Source of the DNA: Hymenolepis diminuta | Lineage: Eukaryota; Platyhelminthes; Cestoda; Cyclophyllidea; Hymenolepididae | Assembly (NCBI GenBank): GCA_900708905.1 | Contig: CAADRB010000016.1 | Span: forward strand, 1,369,000-1,432,999 | Direction of reading: 5' to 3' | DNA: 64,000 bases | In this document: positions 40,855-51,466 of the stretch, in pieces | How the letters are laid out: each line of letters starts with the position of its first letter | Numbering within the stretch: position 1 is the stretch's first letter | Position numbers and translations under genes: made by a program | The notes under the pieces: generated by a model | What the model was told of the DNA's origin: nothing | Databases searched by the model: none | The model's input: the letters and a program-made list of their open reading frames with translations, nothing else

Positions 40855-41480
40855 GCAAAATCATGAAATTCTGTGAACGAGGTTCGTTACTAGGGTACTA
40901 GCAATTATTGTAATAAATCCATTTATTTAAAAGATCTTTCGTAGCTCTCAAGTCCTAGTACATAGGAGAGGGAGGGCTCTGCGAGACTTTATCACTATCT
41001 TTTCGGTATTTGACGTTTTTTCAAACCTTGATTTGTTCTGGAGGTTATATTAATGAAGAAGCTTTCCCTTCATTTCGTTGAGCAGCCTTGAATTCGAAAT
41101 AATTATACGGTAGCTCAAAAAACAAGAATCGTGGCATGGTTAATTTCCTTTTTTTCCGCGTTCTTTACCAGCTTTCGAGTAATAGACAGTACTAGATTTT
41201 TGGATTGCTATTTTTCTGTCCACTATCTTGGGAATAAATTCTTCTAAACTATATCGCTGGCTAACCAGATAATTATCTACATCCGAACTGTACACGCACT
41301 TTCTTTATAGAGGAGACTTTCGTTCCTCTCTCTTCTAGGTCTGAGCCATCGTAGCTACCAGTTTATACCAGCGACTATGTTTCGATATATCCGTAAAGAC
41401 CAAGTTTCACATAACTCGAGTAAAACTTGTCTTTACTGAGAATGATTGTAGGTAAGTTCAGTATCTCAAATTTTAAACCC
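40855..41480 (+). repeat. Composite of dispersed repeats D and E
   Basis: 40910-41130 is repeat D copy 2 (CCCTTCATTTCGTTGAGCAG, then CCTTGAATTCG). The flanks, 40855-40900 and 41220-41390, match 45020-45290 in the same order: CATGAAATTCTGTGAACGAG with GTTCGTTA, TTGGGAATAAATT, ACTTTCTTTA, GGTCTGAGC. It begins about 280 bp after the Miro stop codon. Confidence 0.6.
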
Positions 41481-42068
41481 AAATTTGACGATGAGATCAT
41501 TTAGTACAAATGAAGTTCAATTACAGTCGAAACGATACCCAGTGCGTTGTTGAAAGATACTACGAGGTTTGGAAGTTGCTGTTAAGGTGAACGTTAAAAA
41601 AAAAATAATTTTTTCACAGTCTTCATCTATGTTTACACGGCTTGATGTGTTATCGCTGAGGTGCGTTGGCAGTGATTTTTTAGCGATCAGAAAACAATTG
41701 CGTCATCTCCGTTCCAAGGAAAACAACTGAAAAGTTGATGTACCATTAATTGCGGTTTTCTGTTAAATTTGATATTGTACTTTTTTAATTTCATTCTGGT
41801 ATTTTATTTAATTAGTTAATATTTATTACCTTAGGCTGCTGCCATCTGATTAGTTAGCTGAGAAGATCCAGTAATCTAAGTTTGATCTCTGGCACTAAAT
41901 CAAGGGAATGATCAACACGATAAACCCACGCCTTCACAACAAGGATAACAAATCGTTGAAAAAGGCACTCTTTTTCATCCCATCTATATACAGCTATGGA
42001 TAGTAAAAAGTGGAAAACACATTGCAGTTTAAAATAGAAATACGAAAGCAAAAACAACACTGATTATA
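41481..42068. other. Spacer, no gene seen
   Basis: A minus ORF at 41854-42060 is T-rich and hydrophobic, without family similarity. It lies just downstream of the orphan ORF at 42069 and may be its 3' UTR. Confidence 0.45.
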
Positions 42069-42386
42069 CTACTGGTTACAATTTTCAGTATCCAAGAAAA
42101 TTTGTTGCTGTTGCCGAAGAAATTGGGTGTTGGGGAGGTGCTCTATAAGACTTTGAAGTAGTCTCTTTTGGGGGATATCGATAGCACTATCATCGGTAGA
42201 TGAAATGGGGGTACCTTGGGAGTAGGCTGAATCTTCATTGTAGGAAATATTGCTGAAAAGACTTTTTCGGGGAGTCGTCCGTTTTCTAGGAAAATTAAGA
42301 AATAGATTCTCTTGTAAAGTCAGCCATACGGCCTCCAACAGATCTATGAGAAGAATAATGAAATCCAGTGCGCTGTTCACTGCCAT
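42069..42386 (-). CDS. Orphan ORF, 105 codons, possible terminal exon
   Basis: I do not recognise this gene. A true ATG at 42386 opens 105 codons ending in TAG. The product begins with a hydrophobic helix (ALDFIILLIDLLEAVWLTL), then a basic stretch RKRTTPRKSLF with a TP-x-K site, a serine-rich linker and a Gln-rich end. Composition looks coding rather than random. A near-ideal acceptor (pyrimidine-rich tract ending CTTCTCATAG) lies inside the ORF at about 42343-42344. It could therefore be either a small intronless gene or the last exon of a minus-strand gene starting upstream, even of the TP-repeat gene at 50-61 kb. The phase after that acceptor does not match either candidate preceding exon. 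Confidence 0.35.
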   Translation of the reverse strand: MAVNSALDFIILLIDLLEAVWLTLQENLFLNFPRKRTTPRKSLFSNISYNEDSAYSQGTPISSTDDSAIDIPQKRLLQSLIEHLPNTQFLRQQQQIFLDTENCNQ

Positions 42387-43384
42387 GACAACACAGTTAG
42401 TGACTAGATGTCAAAATAATATTAAAAGCGAATCATTTTATATAATCAAGTTATTTGAGTTACTTACTGAGCACATTGTATCTCTAAGGCATGACGTACT
42501 CAATCACCAGTATAGAAGGCACAACGTCCTCTAATAATTAATGACAAAAATGTCGCTGAATGTTTTCAAATTTGAGTTGAACAACAATTACAGACTATTC
42601 TTTTCTCATAGATTCAAAGTGTTGCAATTTCGTAAACTTCATTACATAATCCGTGGCATTGAGCTTTACATGACAATTCCAAATCTAGGCATGTATTTCC
42701 GTAATGATTAATCACCATCTTTTTACTCGAACAACTAGTTTACAAATTTAATGACGTGCCGATAACTTGGCACTATTCCTAAACAATTAAACTTCCGGAA
42801 ATGTTCAATCATTCTATGCATATGACTTTCGAGAAATGCACGTCGAAAACATCATCTCTGCAAGGAACAGGAGTTTCTAATTTAGAGAGACAATGACGTG
42901 AGGTACTAAACAGATGGCCACCTCTAACCCTCTTCAGAGGGTTGCTACAGCGATGCTTGATTAACTCTAGTACCACGCTTTAACTCGGCGAAATCTTATC
43001 ATATCTCGGGTACGTGCACTAAATAAATTTAAAAAATCGGTTGTTTTCCTCAATACTCAGGTTCTGTATGGGATGTTTGGAGCTGTCGATGTATTACAAT
43101 TTCGAAAGCCTTCCAAGCGGAGGAGGGAATGAGAATAAACACGTCACCTCATTAAGTACATAAGCTAGAGCACGTTAACCATATTGTAAATACAAAGGAG
43201 AGCAATTGAACCGGAATGCCCCTTGCTCGACTGATATAGGTGAGAATTAAACACGTACAAATGTCGCGTTCATACACGTTCTTCTTAGTGCGTTCGTTCC
43301 TTCAATGAACACTTTGGCTAACATACAGATTTTGGGATAATTGAGAACATGTTGCAATAATTGTTAGCATCAAAAGTAAGTCGA
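42387..43384. other. Spacer, no gene seen
   Basis: AT-rich sequence without supportable coding exons or a repeat that I can pair. Confidence 0.45.
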
Positions 43385-43750
43385 AAAAATCACAATTTAT
43401 AATTGTGGGAAGCAGCTGAAATCGAATAACGGTAAGTCCAATAAACGATAAAGGGAAAGGGATCGAAAAGATGACGATGAAAGTCTTACTTCATTTGATT
43501 TTTGTGCTCGAGTTGTACAATATTCACTAAATGGGTACTTCAGGTTCCAAAATTCAAATTTCACGATTCGTTCCCCGGATTGCAGCAGATACTTGTCTGC
43601 GATATTCAGTGCTCATTGGTCGGTATTATTTATTCAAGAAGAGTCGGTCTTGCCGCTTCCCTTCCTTTTTTCCAATTGTTAATGAAGTAAATGATCTTAT
43701 AAGCTATTCCGCATCCTACACTTCTAATATAACGGGGATAAAACTTTTTT
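43385..43750 (+). repeat. Dispersed repeat B, copy 2
   Basis: Same-orientation partner of 32005-32400. It shares AATTGTGGGA, CTCGAGTTGTACAA, ATTCAAATTTCAC, TTCAAGAAGAGTCGGTCTTG and AAATGATCTTATAAG. It lacks the C-rich tract of copy 1. ORFs at 43502-43758 lie wholly inside it and I regard them as incidental. Confidence 0.85.
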
Positions 43751-44424
43751 TAAGTTAGCAGAGCTCCGTAAATTACAATAGAACCGAGTTTTTTAATCAC
43801 GGAACCTCCGGAGTATATTTATAGATAAATGCATTATATACCAAGGTAATAAATCTTCAGGAACTCACTCGAACCCGTACGGTTGGACAAAATTTTTGAA
43901 ACTATTGGAATTGTTGACCAACGAAGTAGAAGGGCTGTTGTAGTAGGGTGAATTTTCGTCTATTATCGGAGATGAACGGCTATTCACCCGTTTGAGGTAT
44001 GATTCATTACATGAATCATTCTGATACCTAGAAAAGAGAATGCTAATGACAGAAACATATTAAGAACTTCAGAACGCCGTTCTCTAATTTTCGTAGACGA
44101 AGAATGCTATAAGCAGCTTCAAAGTTATCAATCCAGGATATTAAGAAATACTCAAGTCCGCATAACAACTTTCCAGCAGTAAACCTTCAGATGGAGAATA
44201 AAAAGTAAATACCAAATTGAGGACTTTAAAGCAACGCATTCGGCTGCTGGGATCTCTGAATAAACTCCACTATTTTAGAGATTTCTAATTTCATAATAAT
44301 AAGTCCAACTGTTAATAACGATGGTACCTATCGGACGAGCGGATCCATTTCCACAGCAGAAAGGATATAGTTCTGGGAAAGGGCGGAGGAATTTGGTCCA
44401 TGCGATTAGGGATAATTAATTTTT

Positions 44425-44540
44425 CAAAATATTTTGAAGAGACTCGTATTGAATCTAATGTCAGCATTGAGGATAACATTCCGATATGTGATGTTTCAAT
44501 TAGCCTTGTCCTTTATGCAACTTAAAGCAACCTTAAGTTA
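44425..44540 (+). repeat. Dispersed repeat C, copy 2
   Basis: Diverged match to 38900-39030: TTTTGAAGAGACTCGTATTG, GAGGATAACATT, ATATGTGATGTTTCAA, CCTTGTCCTTTATG. Confidence 0.55.
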
Positions 44541-45019
44541 TGCACTGCAAATTCACGTCAATCGTTGAGCATGGAAAACAATGGTCCCATCAATACTGCA
44601 AAAGGTATTGCTTTTTTCTCCGTGACCATATGCTCTACGATATGCGCTTTCGCCCAAATTTCACTGACGTACGGATATTGCCTATTCTCAAACTCAACTC
44701 AAGCTAAATATTTTAAAATGACAGAATGGGAACCAATGGACATATGGTTATTCCCTTTCATTAACCGGCATTTAGCCACACGGTTGGTCATTAATTTCGT
44801 TGATTTGTGTGAATGATAAGAGGAAACCGACAAAATGACTCAGCGTCCGTGAGTGCATACATTTTTAAACACACGGTCGATGGCCTTAGCATCCATTTGA
44901 CGCACAAATTAGATTTTTTATGATAGTGAGACAACAGACCCAGCAGTAGTCCCCAATCAAACACGAGCTTTACTCATGCGATTTTTCAATGGAGAGAAAT
45001 TGCGAATTTTTCAAGACCT

Positions 45020-45290
45020 GAGCAAAATCCATGAAAGTTCTGCGAACAGAGTTCGTTATTCGGGGATACATTTTCTGATTAATATGTCTGTGTTCGACCT
45101 TGGGAATGAAATTTCTCAGTGCTATAGCCAATAAACTAATCAGTACCCCATACTCCTATGACAATATAAACCGAACACTTTCTTAACACAGTGGAGTAAG
45201 ACGATCGTTTGTGCTACATATCTTTTACCCTCTACCCGGGTCTGAGCAGTAGTAGCGTTATATCAATTTTAATGATAGAATTATGATGAA
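45020..45290 (+). repeat. Dispersed repeat E, copy 2
   Basis: Collinear with the flanks of 40855-41390 but lacking the repeat D core: CATGAAAGTTCTGCGAACAG with GTTCGTTA, CCTTGGGAATGAAATT, CCGAACACTTTCTT, GGGTCTGAGCAGTAG. Confidence 0.55.
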
Positions 45291-46664
45291 TTTCAACTAT
45301 CTTCAAACTCGTGTATTTATTCTACCAATAAGAACCCCAGTTGATATCACAAAATATTGCCAACTGTATTGATTTGAGTACCAAAGAATGGAATAAACAT
45401 ACGAATGCATTTATGAAACAGAAAATGTCAACGAACGATATACCATTTGATAAAGCGAAACTGGGAGGAAACTGATGGAGGAGGGATAACGAATATTTTA
45501 ACCAATAGAAAATCAATACTTGCATTTAACTTAAACGCATCAAGACGCGAGAAAGAAAATCGATCAAAAAAAGGAACATTCAAAATTAACCGGTTTAAGA
45601 AAAACTGGTATTGTATGATTGGTGGATGTTTATGCTGTTTGCATGAATGGTATTTCGTGACCAAGTCTTAAAAATACATTCCCTTAACATTGTAAAGTTG
45701 TTAGATTTAGCTATCGGCGGATTCTTTCATGACAGGATTTTAGAGGGCCTTCACAATTCAAGACTTAGTTCTTCTGAACGATCCCTAAGACCAGATACTA
45801 CTTGTTTTTACAACTAACTATATAGTTTTCCAGTTCGTCTGTTGCCAAGCTCCCAATAAGTTTTAAAAGATCCCAAGATCCAAGAAAATGTACTAAAACA
45901 AAAATATGTACAGAATATGTCCGACATTATTGACAAAACATTAAAACAAATCCCAGTTGCGAAAAGTTCATTTGAAAGTCAAATTCCATTTCAAGAGAAA
46001 CTCTCAAATAATATTACTGACATTTACTTTTGATAAGAGGTCTGAACAGGTCATTAGTGTACGGAAATTCTCACCTCACTCATTTGTATTACGTGATCTC
46101 ATTGCAATGATGACTCTGGTCAAAACGCATATCTGTCAAGTAACAGAGATTACGATACCGATCAAGTGGCATGGCTGACTAATCGCAGTAATTAATTATG
46201 GCAATTAGGAGTGAGTTTTTTGTAAGAGCGACTCCAGGACACCTTCCCTCTTCTCAATTCAAGTAGTGTTAGTAACTGCCTTAAAACGAGTAAGGGAATT
46301 TTGTCACTAGCAGTAAGCATAGCACAAATAAGATGAAAAGCTAAGGTCGCGCTAGCTCTTTGGGAGCTCTCGCAACAGGATGCCAGGGGTTATTATGTGA
46401 CGTTACTATCTCTTAAATAAGGCATAAGACTACGAAGTATGCTCGGGTAGTTGGGACAGTGATAAGTTGATTCTGGAGGGGGAGGGACGTTCGATACCCA
46501 TTAAACTGTTGCCGAAAGAGGAGAACGGAATGTGAGTCTTCTTTTCTGGCCAAAGTGCATTTTAGAAAATATATCAGTCTACTAATTAGATGATCAGTTC
46601 TCGATTTGGTACTTTCTAGAAAAAGAAAACAAATTTTTAAGGACTAATTTCGTCGAATTTCAAA
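45291..46664. other. Spacer, no gene seen
   Basis: Overlapping short ORFs on both strands at 45322-45671 and one at 45957-46178 have no family similarity. Nothing else recognised. Confidence 0.45.
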
Positions 46665-46689
46665 TATCAGGTTGTAGCAGAAGTTCTGT
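46665..46689 (+). repeat. Left terminal inverted repeat of mariner
   Basis: TATCAGGTTGTAGCAGAAGT and following bases. It pairs with the reverse complement of 47932-47956 with about 3 mismatches, all transitions, and includes the TA target. Confidence 0.88.
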
Positions 46690-47931
46690 CCAATTTTTGA
46701 GCTGTGTGTTTGGGGCACGATTACTTCAAGTTAGCTTGCTAATGTTGTAGGCTTATCTATGGTAATTAATAAAATAGTATTTCCTCTTTCAGATTGTGTG
46801 ATAATTTTCGTTAGTAATAACTATTTCTAGCCCTAATGTGCACTCCAAATAAAGACCATATCAGGCATATTTTACTGTTTGAATTTCATAAAGGAAATAA
46901 GGCAAGTTCAGCAGGAAAAACACTCAAACACACATATGGAAATGATATTGTGAAAGAAATGACCTGTGGAAGGTGATTTTCTGAGGGTGGTCTCAAAAAG
47001 GATGACTTCAGCCTGAAAGACAAACCGAGAGCAGGATGCTCTAAATTTTGAGCAATTAGAAGTTGCCATTGATGCAAATTCAACCTACACTACTAGAGAA
47101 CTGAGCAAAATCTTTAACGTAAGCCGCCATATGACCATGTATAGAGAAATGAAAAGACTTGACAAAGTCTCAAAGACTGGAAAATGGGCCTCCCCTCACA
47201 CGATTTGTCAGAAATCAACAAGCAACATTGTGTGACCTGTTGTGTTTCACTGCGTTCTGGTGAACTTCAGGCACCATTTTCAGACCAAATCAAAACTGAC
47301 GCCGACGAAAAGTGGATTCTTTACAACAATGTTAAGGGTAAAAGACAGTGACGTGGCTAAGTTAAGACAGTGGTTCAAAACCAATTTCACAACCGGGACA
47401 GGACCCGAAAAAAATTATTTTGTGTGTTTGATGGGATTTGAAGGGAATTGTTTATTATGAACTAATGGGTGACAGTCAAACAATAACATCTGAAGTTTAC
47501 TGTCAGCAGCTAACTCGTTTAAAAGCAGTTAACGGCAGCAAAAACGGCCTTCTTTAATGAATGGAAAAGGGGTGATTCTGCACAATGACAAGGCCAGATT
47601 CCAAACTTCAAGAGTAATCAAGAATCTCGTTGAGGAATTTGGCTGGGAAATCATGCATCACCCACCATATTCCCCCGATCTTACACCAACCCATTTTCAT
47701 CTTTCCAGGAGCTTACATAATCAGTGGAATGGGACAAAGGCTTGCTTCAATAGAAGAGATCAAGATGAAGCGTTTCTTGTTTTGAGTTTAAACTGGCTAA
47801 ATTCTATGAAGAAGGAATTGGAAAGCCTAAGGCAAGATGGAAGATGTAATTAATAAAAGTGGTGACTATGTTGAATACTAAATAAATGCATTTTGACAAA
47901 ATTTTCACTTTAATTCAAATTTAAAAAATAA

Positions 47932-47956
47932 ACAGAACCTCTGTTACGACCTGATA
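47932..47956 (-). repeat. Right terminal inverted repeat of mariner
   Basis: On the minus strand it begins TATCAGGTCGTAACAGAGGT. It is the counterpart of the left end and includes the TA target. Confidence 0.88.
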
Positions 47957-50090
47957 CATCCATTGGTTCCAAGATGACCAGGATAATCATCTCAAGTCCA
48001 TTAGAGAAGACTCTTGCAAAGTGACATTGACATCAAAGGCTGTTTTATTTTAATCAACGTAATAATAGGAGATAATCTATAATAAGTCTAAAAGGAGGAA
48101 TTAATAAACTACTTTTAATAATCCCTGTAAATCATTACCACGAAAGGAAAAACGTTAAAAGTTATTCCCGATTTGAGTGTCAATCTACGACTTTTATTTA
48201 TTTATTTTATTTAATTAAGAAACCGTAATGAATACTGACAGGAAAATTTGAAACACCGTATCTTTGGTAAAGTTGTAAAAAATATCATCAAATGGGATAA
48301 CCGCTGACACCCATTTAAAAAGTGCACACGCGATTCTAGATGTGTGTGTGTGATGACTGTCAAAAAACGCCTGAATGTAAACCTGCGCTTAAATCTTAAA
48401 AAAAAACGTTCAGCACAATTTCCTACTTAACAGGATCGAAAACTACGCTCTAAGCGAGTGAAACACTCAATGATCTTTACGGTTGTAAGGACGAAATGAG
48501 CCATTGACTGCCCGAGTGTGTTCCGGCGGCGCAGCGTCTTCGTTTGCGAAGTCACTAATCTCGTTTTCGATACCGATCGATGTAAGGCCAGTTAGCGGAA
48601 TGACCAATTGCACTGGTTAAGTTCAATAATGACACCCCTCTGCACTTACCTAAAAAGACTTTGTAGTTATTTTTCAAAACCAATGCCTTCTAACTCCATC
48701 CATTACCCTCTTTCTTAAGTCGAACACTAAAAACCCATTCCCTTTTTCAACTGCAACAGGTCCTGTATTTGATGGACTCAAAAGATGAAACATTCCAATC
48801 CTCTCCGACTTTTAAAGGGTTCTTGTTTCAGTCAGCCGCAATCTTTGATTTAACCAGTACTTTGTCCTGCCACTTCTCCCATTAGAACACTAGATTTAGA
48901 GTGGTTTTATTATGACTTCTTGGATAAAACCCGAAAAAAATATAAACATACTCATTTTAAATGTAAATTTTACTTCAGATAAAATTCCCACTTTACAATT
49001 TAATACTATGGGAGACTCAAACGTGGCTGATCTAAAAAATTTGTCAAACCAGCATCATGCATGATATTTATATTCACGAAGAAGTTGAAGATTCCTGGTG
49101 CAACAGGGTGCCGCATATAACATTAACGACGGGGGTAATCAGGGAAGTATAATTAACATCATACACAGAAGTTAAAAGTATTAGAACTAAATTTTTAGAA
49201 TACGGTGATAATAGCATCACAGTTATTTACCAATAACTGTAGAGAAGTGCACTCCGATCGAATAATCTGGTAGTCATAGAGGAGAGAAAGGGATTTTCCA
49301 TCAGAACATCAAACAACGAAGGTGAGAAGTAAGTCTTCAGAATCTGTTGATATAGCGACTGAAAATCTGATTGAAAGACTTAATTTCAAGAAAAATTGAG
49401 CATTTCTTGAATAGAATTTATAAAATTTTATGAACGAAAGTCATTCCTCGAGTACTACAATTTTCAAATACTTTCTTTTCGTGCTCGTACCTTGGAGTCA
49501 AGTCTCCTCAAAGTATTATTGATGTTGAATCAATCCCATAACGCAAATTGCATATAAACAGTCATAATTTCTTAATTAAGGGACGAAGATGGCCTAAGTT
49601 ATCGTAGCTATAGTAATATTTTAACGGATAGGCTAGATTATATTACATCAGTGGCTACATCCATACCATATCATTGACGATGTAGCCTATTCCTCTGTAC
49701 AGATGAGTAAAATTTTAGATTTAAAATTTGGAATTAGATTATATTATCACTTAAAAAAATAGAAAGAATGAAAGGGTGGTTTCCAAGGTAAAAAAAGGAG
49801 TGCAAGTAGATAAAAGATAAAAAAGATAATACAAGATTGAGAGATATTTCATCGAGAAAATTGATGGCCTCAGAAAAACTGGCTGGAATTATTCGTAAGG
49901 TAAAGAACTCAATTATTTGAATTCCTGGATCTTCATTTTCCTGCGTCTCCAACAAGTTGCATAAATCTGAATTGTCTAAAAATGGTCACTCAACTTGATT
50001 TTAGCGCCTGCAGGAAGGATATTTAAAATTGAGTTAATTAAAGTCAATAATACAAAGCCAGCGTATAATAAAAGCAACAAAGCAAAGAAC
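47957..50090. other. Spacer downstream of the minus-strand TP-repeat gene
   Basis: No supportable exon. The minus ORFs at 49734-49955 and 49976-50188 are hydrophobic mainly because they read T-rich DNA and lie where an intron or 3' UTR would be expected. A weakly similar stretch occurs at 48960-49010 and 50826-50870. Confidence 0.4.
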
Positions 50091-50300
50091 TCACTCTGAA
50101 TTTTTCTCAAAATTGGAAACTTCTTGGTGATTGTCGATGAAACACAGAGGAGCCCGTTTACTAGATGTTGAATAAGACTGATCTTCAAGGGATTTCCATG
50201 GACTTCTTTTTCTATAATGATAAAGATATCTGTTCAACTCTAATGTAATACCCAATATCACAATCAGGCAGAGGATGAAGAACGAGATAGTGCCCTTTAC
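50091..50300 (-). CDS. Probable terminal exon with a single transmembrane helix
   Basis: Minus-strand exon opening after the acceptor AATTATAG at 50301-50302. It encodes 69 residues: a clear membrane helix (TISFFILCLIVILGITL, residues 4-20), then NRYLYHYRKRS, a basic stop-transfer segment, and a Ser-rich hydrophilic tail ending in NFEKNSE at TGA 50091. The start must be phase 0, because an in-frame stop sits just before the acceptor. It lies next downstream of the TP-repeat exons and on the same strand, so I infer it is the end of that gene. However, exon 15 ends in phase 2, so at least one linking exon is missing from my model. A GTGAGT donor overlaps the stop (50096-50091), so a further exon is possible. 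Confidence 0.45.
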   Translation of the reverse strand, partial: VKGTISFFILCLIVILGITLELNRYLYHYRKRSPWKSLEDQSYSTSSKRAPLCFIDNHQEVSNFEKNSE

Positions 50301-51466
50301 CTATAATTCAGTTATTCGAACTTCGAAATGATTCGTACCATATACTCATTCATATAAACATATAGCAAGGTCAAAGATTACATTATTGTCAAGGAAAAAT
50401 GTTTATTAATTTACAAAACACATTTTCTCCTTCATAGTTAGAAAATTCCAAGGACAAAAAGGAGAAGCCTTACATTTTATTTTCGATGAAGGTGCTGTTT
50501 ACAAATAATAATGACCAATAATCGGGTCGATGCAACTGTGAAATAGAAGACATCCGAGAAAACTGGTTGGTAGACTAGAGTGAAAGATCAAAACGATATT
50601 ACTATCAATTTCTGTCGAAAAAGTGGTCAGAAGAGATGAACGAATAGAGATAAATTTAGATTAAACGAGATCTCCAAATGTACGCAGGAATCAGTGGAAC
50701 TGATAGGCCAAAAAGGACTGAGGATTGTGGTGGCAATTATTGATGCACTGTTGAACGATTTTCTCTTGGCTTCACTTAGATTAAATATCTGGAATATTTC
50801 CAACAAAACCAAAATCTTCCCTATTTTAAAAGTAAATTGCACTTCAGGTCAAATCCCACTTGGTAAATGCATAATATTAGATGAATTCCCAAACCCCTTT
50901 GTTGGCCGGTGGACATTAAATCCGCCGGAGAATACGTCATAAAACTATGGCAAGTAATACTTGTATGACACGACTGTACATCACCCATGACATAGATGCT
51001 AAAGTTAGGGTCGGACTGACTTCGGATGCCCACGTAACAGGGTACCACCCACATCAAGGATGTTGTAACCAAAGTAATGTGATTGCGATCGAGTATAGAA
51101 AATCATTAACCGCTATTTATTTTCTGGAATCCAGTGGCATAACGTCAAACTTGCAACTTATGATTTTACCAGCTCTCACTATCAACCGTGAAATCTTCAG
51201 TAAAAAATGACACCAAACGAATTTAATATGTACATTAAGAACATATAGCCGACCAGAACAATAAGTGACAAAAAGACACACATATGTTTACCTTCAAAAT
51301 AATTTACAGAAAACAAAACTATCTAAAAGTAATCACAACTGATCATAGTTAATACAAACTTGGTTAGTAAACGAACAGTTCGAAATCCGGAAATCAAAAA
51401 CAAATGTTTACCAATAAACAACAAAAAAAAAGAAATGTAATAGGATAGCCAAATCTAGTAACTTAC

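Larger units (their letters stand above)
46665..47956 (+). mobile_element. Full-length mariner transposon, transposase inactivated
   Basis: A complete mariner-family element of about 1.29 kb between TA dinucleotides at 46665-46666 and 47955-47956, with terminal inverted repeats of about 25 bp matching at about 22 positions. The transposase relic runs 46832-47870: an N-terminal helix-turn-helix region like that of human-type mariners (HILLFEFHKGNKAS, DFSLKDKPRAGCS), the first catalytic aspartate in DEKWILYNNV near 47310, and the second in GVILHNDKAR near 47580. The third catalytic position, 34 residues on, is histidine (CAT at 47692-47694) in YSPDLTPTHFHL instead of aspartate. Stops (for example TGA for Trp near 46960) and frameshifts break the frame. 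It lies outside any gene model, between the orphan ORF and the TP-repeat gene. Confidence 0.92.

Noticed and set aside
43502..43758. Two overlapping ORFs on the plus strand
   Set aside because: Entirely inside dispersed repeat B, and frames are not kept in the copy at 32 kb.
44565..44816. 83-codon plus ORF with ATG and hydrophobic segment
   Set aside because: No family, no splice context, located among diverged repeats; chance ORF more likely.
49976..50188. Minus ORF with strongly hydrophobic stretch, suggesting a second membrane protein
   Set aside because: It is opened only by TTG and overlaps the better-supported membrane exon in another frame. Its hydrophobicity comes from a T-rich tract that looks like an intron pyrimidine run ending in CCTGCAG.
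50520..50600. Candidate linking exon between the TP repeats and the membrane exon on the minus strand
   Set aside because: An open stretch after CTCTAG exists near 50575, but its phases (0 in, 2 out) fit neither exon 15 (phase 2 out) nor the membrane exon (phase 0 in).
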